Assembly (NCBI GenBank): GCA_029060585.1 | Contig: JAIDTS010000133.1 | Location: 1-7,819 of the forward strand | Reading direction: 5' to 3' | From: Muribaculaceae bacterium | Lineage (GTDB): Bacteria > Bacteroidota > Bacteroidia > Bacteroidales > Muribaculaceae | Length of the DNA stretch: 7,819 nt | In this document: positions 5,817 through 7,819 of the stretch, piece after piece | How the letters are laid out: each line of letters begins with the position of its first letter | Numbering within the stretch: position 1 is the first letter of the stretch | The notes under the pieces: generated by a model | What the model was told of the DNA's origin: nothing | What the model saw: only the letters and a program-made list of their open reading frames with translations | Database searches by the model: none | Translations under genes and position numbers: made by a program

Positions 5817-6884
5817 TTATTCATCGTCGTGGGGTACTGATACCTCGAGGTTTATCTCGATCACGTCTTTCTGTTCCCAGTCCAGGATGTCGGGGTCAAA
5901 CCCCGAGTCGACCCAGTCGGGCTCCACCTGTTCCTCCTCGAACTTGAGGCCCCCGACCTTGATCACTCCTCCCCGGGGCTGGTTCTTGAGTTGGTCGGCG
6001 ACATCGATGTCGAACTCGACCGTCTTGCCGTTTTTCAGCATCACCTCTAAGTTAAGCGTATACGGACGGTCGTCAGACACTTCTTCCGAGCGACCGTAAT
6101 ATTTGTCATGCAACCCCGGCACTCCGAAGGAATTGACCAGAGCCTCGCATCCGTAGTCGGTCAGAGTGCAGTCGTAGAGGATAATGGCGCTTTCGTCTGA
6201 TGTCCTGCCGTCGCGCATATAGACCGACTCCGCCATGCCTGCCAGTGCCCCACGGGCCAACGCTATGTTTTCCTGACCTTCTTCGAATTCATATCGAATG
6301 ACGTAGGTGTAGACGAGTGGCTGCATTGTTATCGGCACGTTTTTCGATTCGTGCATCTCCACATCCGGGAATTGGCTAATGTAGGCCGAATATAGGATGT
6401 CCGGGGGATTGGTGGAGCGGATGCCGGGATATTTCTCGCTTATGAATGATAGCGAGGATCGCGTTCTTGTGGTCGCAGATGCCCTTGCGTCTGAAAGGGA
6501 AGCTATATCGGACACTACCAGATACTCCGTGTCTCCGTTATAGAGCAGGAATCCAGTGTAGTCGTCGCTGTCAAGAATGAAGTCTCCACCGTCGGGTTCG
6601 AGAAATCTATCACTCATTGATCCGTCTGTGCCGTATTTAATAATGCGCACCCATTCCGGGACGTCAGGTCTCAGATCATCATAGATGAGTCCACCGTAAT
6701 CGTCTGATTCCCAGCTCGACTCAAGGCTTTCTCCATAGTCACGTTCCCATTCACGTTCCCACGATAAGGATATGGCAGCATTTCGGAAGTGGTTGTAGCA
6801 CAACTCCTTCCGGCACGATGTCATCCCTGTCGCCACGACAATGGCGATGACGCTCGCTATGATGTTATATCCTGTCAGCTTCAT
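5817..6884 (-). CDS. DUF5119-type lipoprotein, candidate pilus anchor or accessory
   Basis: A 355-residue predicted lipoprotein. The signal peptide is hydrophobic (residues 8-20) with lipid Cys24, followed by RKELCYNHF, which I recognise as the conserved start of DUF5119-type proteins beside Bacteroidales fimbrial genes. The middle has EYLVV (120-124), an Arg/Thr-rich TTRTR (138-142), then PLVYTYVIRYEF (189-200), the ALARGALAGMAESVYM helix (208-223) and SAIILYDCTL (232-241); strand-like NLEVMLKNGKTVEFDIDV follows (278-295). A Trp-Glu repeat and acidic residues lie at 42-64. There is no Thr-Arg site 25-30 residues after the cysteine, unlike the pilins, so it probably stays membrane-bound, as expected of a pilus anchor (FimB/Mfa2 role). 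The start chosen is the ATG at 6884-6882, which overlaps the upstream stop as ATGA; an ATG 15 codons earlier would place polar residues before the signal peptide. Biochemical function is unknown. Confidence 0.82.
   Translation of the reverse strand: MKLTGYNIIASVIAIVVATGMTSCRKELCYNHFRNAAISLSWEREWERDYGESLESSWESDDYGGLIYDDLRPDVPEWVRIIKYGTDGSMSDRFLEPDGGDFILDSDDYTGFLLYNGDTEYLVVSDIASLSDARASATTRTRSSLSFISEKYPGIRSTNPPDILYSAYISQFPDVEMHESKNVPITMQPLVYTYVIRYEFEEGQENIALARGALAGMAESVYMRDGRTSDESAIILYDCTLTDYGCEALVNSFGVPGLHDKYYGRSEEVSDDRPYTLNLEVMLKNGKTVEFDIDVADQLKNQPRGGVIKVGGLKFEEEQVEPDWVDSGFDPDILDWEQKDVIEINLEVSVPHDDE
6739..6762. repeat. Two 12-bp tandem units inside the DUF5119-type gene
   Basis: TCACGTTCCCAT (6739-6750) is followed directly by TCACGTTCCCAC (6751-6762), 11 of 12 bases identical. 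On the minus strand they encode Trp-Glu-Arg-Glu and Trp-Glu-Arg-Asp at about residues 42-49 of the lipoprotein. A change of copy number would keep the frame. The repeat lies just after the lipidated N-terminus, in what is probably a tether. Confidence 0.65.
6881..6884 (-). promoter_or_regulatory. ATGA stop-start overlap (translational coupling)
   Basis: On the minus strand the four bases ATGA hold the start codon of the DUF5119-type gene (6884-6882) and the stop codon TGA of the DUF3575 gene (6883-6881). Upstream is AACAAACCACAGCACC, with no Shine-Dalgarno motif, so re-initiation by ribosomes finishing the upstream gene is plausible. The overlap decides the start of the downstream gene. Confidence 0.75.
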
Positions 6885-7819
6885 GGTGCTGTGGTTTGTT
6901 TTCTTTTGTTTGTGTTGTAGAATCGCCAAGCGATGGCGAGCTTCAGTTTGAGAGGTCCGAAGTAATTGAGTGACTTCGTACGTTGATAGACGTAATGTTC
7001 ATCTATGGGATAGTACTCCTTATATTTGGTGTGCAAGTAGCCTGCGCCAAGTCCAGCCTCCAGTGAGAAACTTTTTCCGATAGGAAACATATACCCGATG
7101 GAAACACCGGCCATGCCCCCCTCTCCCTGATATCCTTTGTCTTTGTTTTCAAGGTCGTATTTTCCTATACCCGCGAAAACGCCGGCATAGAATCCATGCC
7201 AGGGTTTCTTCACGGCAAACCATCGTCGTCCCTCGAGAGAGACCATTGCAAGTTCATAGTAGCGGTGCTTGGGAGCATCTTTCCACCATGCGAGGTCTCC
7301 CTCCACGGCCACTGACCAGTTACGGTTGATCATCCATTCCAGTTCAAGGTTGGGAAGGAGTGCGGCGTCGTAGAGCACGTTGCTCTTCAGAGCAAAGCGA
7401 TGTATAGCTGCCGCAGAGTCCTTATAATATTCCGTAGTTGCCGTTATGGGAGTTGGATCAGTTGCATTATTCTCAGTTATGTATGTCGTCACAATCGTTT
7501 CAATAGTATCATTTATAATTAACGTGCGGTTAGGCAAATTATTGTAGACCGTCGCCTTTATATTTTGATCTGACTTTCGATAGTCTGGCTCTGCCGTGAA
7601 ATAGGCAGATACAGCCACAGCGTTTCCCAGATCCGGATTCTCTTCTATCATCCTTCTTAGCTCGTTCAATTCGATGTCTCCGGCTATGGTCTGTATTTTG
7701 AATCGGTTGTCTCCGACATGCTGCGCGATATAGTCGGCTATGTTCTCGCTGTCAAGGAGGGAAAGTCTTTCGTTTGCCGTGCTGACACTGTCTTGCGCCC
7801 CATAGCCGATGACTATGAT
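6881..7819 (-). CDS. DUF3575 outer-membrane beta-barrel protein with OmpA-like N-terminal part, 5' end missing
   Basis: The frame is open from the right edge to the TGA at 6881: 312 visible residues, with the true start beyond the window. The first visible residues, IIVIGYGAQDS followed by NERLSLLDSENIADYI, resemble the Gly-Tyr...Asn-x-x-Leu-Ser pattern of an OmpA-like peptidoglycan-binding domain, though the usual Arg-Ala after Leu-Ser is not kept. A linker rich in Thr and Asn follows (about 90-138). The DUF3575 domain fills the rest: RFALKSNVLYDAALLPNLEL (141-160), NWSV, WW (179-180), GRRWFAV, GFYAGVFAGIGKYD (209-222), a GYQGEGG turn, IGYMFPIGKSFSLEAGLGAG (241-260), YKEYYPIDEHYVYQ (266-279), FGP and LAIAWRF. 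Alternating hydrophobic and polar residues fit outer-membrane strands. DUF3575 genes often head Bacteroidales fimbrial clusters. An outer-membrane accessory role in pilus biogenesis is inferred. A TTG at 7669 is not the start, since coding continues upstream of it. Confidence 0.85.
   Translation of the reverse strand: MIVIGYGAQDSVSTANERLSLLDSENIADYIAQHVGDNRFKIQTIAGDIELNELRRMIEENPDLGNAVAVSAYFTAEPDYRKSDQNIKATVYNNLPNRTLIINDTIETIVTTYITENNATDPTPITATTEYYKDSAAAIHRFALKSNVLYDAALLPNLELEWMINRNWSVAVEGDLAWWKDAPKHRYYELAMVSLEGRRWFAVKKPWHGFYAGVFAGIGKYDLENKDKGYQGEGGMAGVSIGYMFPIGKSFSLEAGLGAGYLHTKYKEYYPIDEHYVYQRTKSLNYFGPLKLKLAIAWRFYNTNKRKQTTAP

Noticed and set aside
6885..6929. ATG at 6929 as start of the DUF5119-type lipoprotein
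   Set aside because: It would add 15 polar residues before the signal peptide; the ATG at 6884 in the ATGA overlap gives a normal lipoprotein signal.
7667..7669. TTG as start codon of the DUF3575 gene
   Set aside because: The same frame is open for 50 more codons to the window edge with sensible protein sequence, so this is an internal codon.

Overview
The window is a single minus-strand gene cluster from a Bacteroidales bacterium (Bacteroides, Parabacteroides, Prevotella or Muribaculaceae type; the genus cannot be fixed). Four things support this: a run of fimbrillin-type lipoproteins, a DUF5119-type lipoprotein, a DUF3575 beta-barrel protein, and A-rich, Shine-Dalgarno-poor leaders before the start codons. 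It reads as a type V (Bacteroidetes chaperone-independent, lipoprotein-derived) pilus locus. No plus-strand gene, RNA gene, CRISPR array, insertion sequence or phage gene was found.

In transcription order (right to left) there are seven genes. (1) 7819-6881: DUF3575 outer-membrane protein with an OmpA-like N-terminal part, its 5' end beyond the window. (2) 6884-5817: DUF5119-type lipoprotein, starting inside the stop of gene 1 (ATGA overlap). (3) 5773-4682: first fimbrillin, the best candidate for the major stalk subunit. (4) 4559-3531, (5) 3518-2169, (6) 2150-681 and (7) 631 to beyond position 1: four further fimbrillin-like lipoproteins, candidate adaptor, accessory or tip subunits. Gene 7 runs off the left edge without a stop.

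All spacings are short (overlap of 4, then 43, 122, 12, 18 and 49 bases), so one transcript is likely. The exception is the 122-base gap after gene 3. It carries a small hairpin with a UACG loop followed by a perfect 13-bp hairpin and a U-rich stretch, a likely partial terminator or mRNA-end stabiliser. It could make the first fimbrillin more abundant than the four genes behind it.

Inferred joint function: each fimbrillin carries a lipobox cysteine and, 25 to 29 residues later, a conserved Thr-Arg. In type V pili the precursor reaches the outer membrane as a lipoprotein, an Arg-specific protease removes the N-terminal part, and subunits join by strand exchange. The DUF5119 protein lacks a comparable Thr-Arg site near its cysteine and sits where a membrane-bound anchor would be expected. 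The DUF3575 protein is probably an outer-membrane accessory.

Genes 5 and 6 are close paralogues, and gene 7 resembles gene 4, so the paralogues lie in nested order (4-5-5'-4'). Genes 6 and 7 look more AT-rich than genes 3 to 5. The overall system type is known; the points worth following are the subunit diversification, the hairpin pair and the composition shift.
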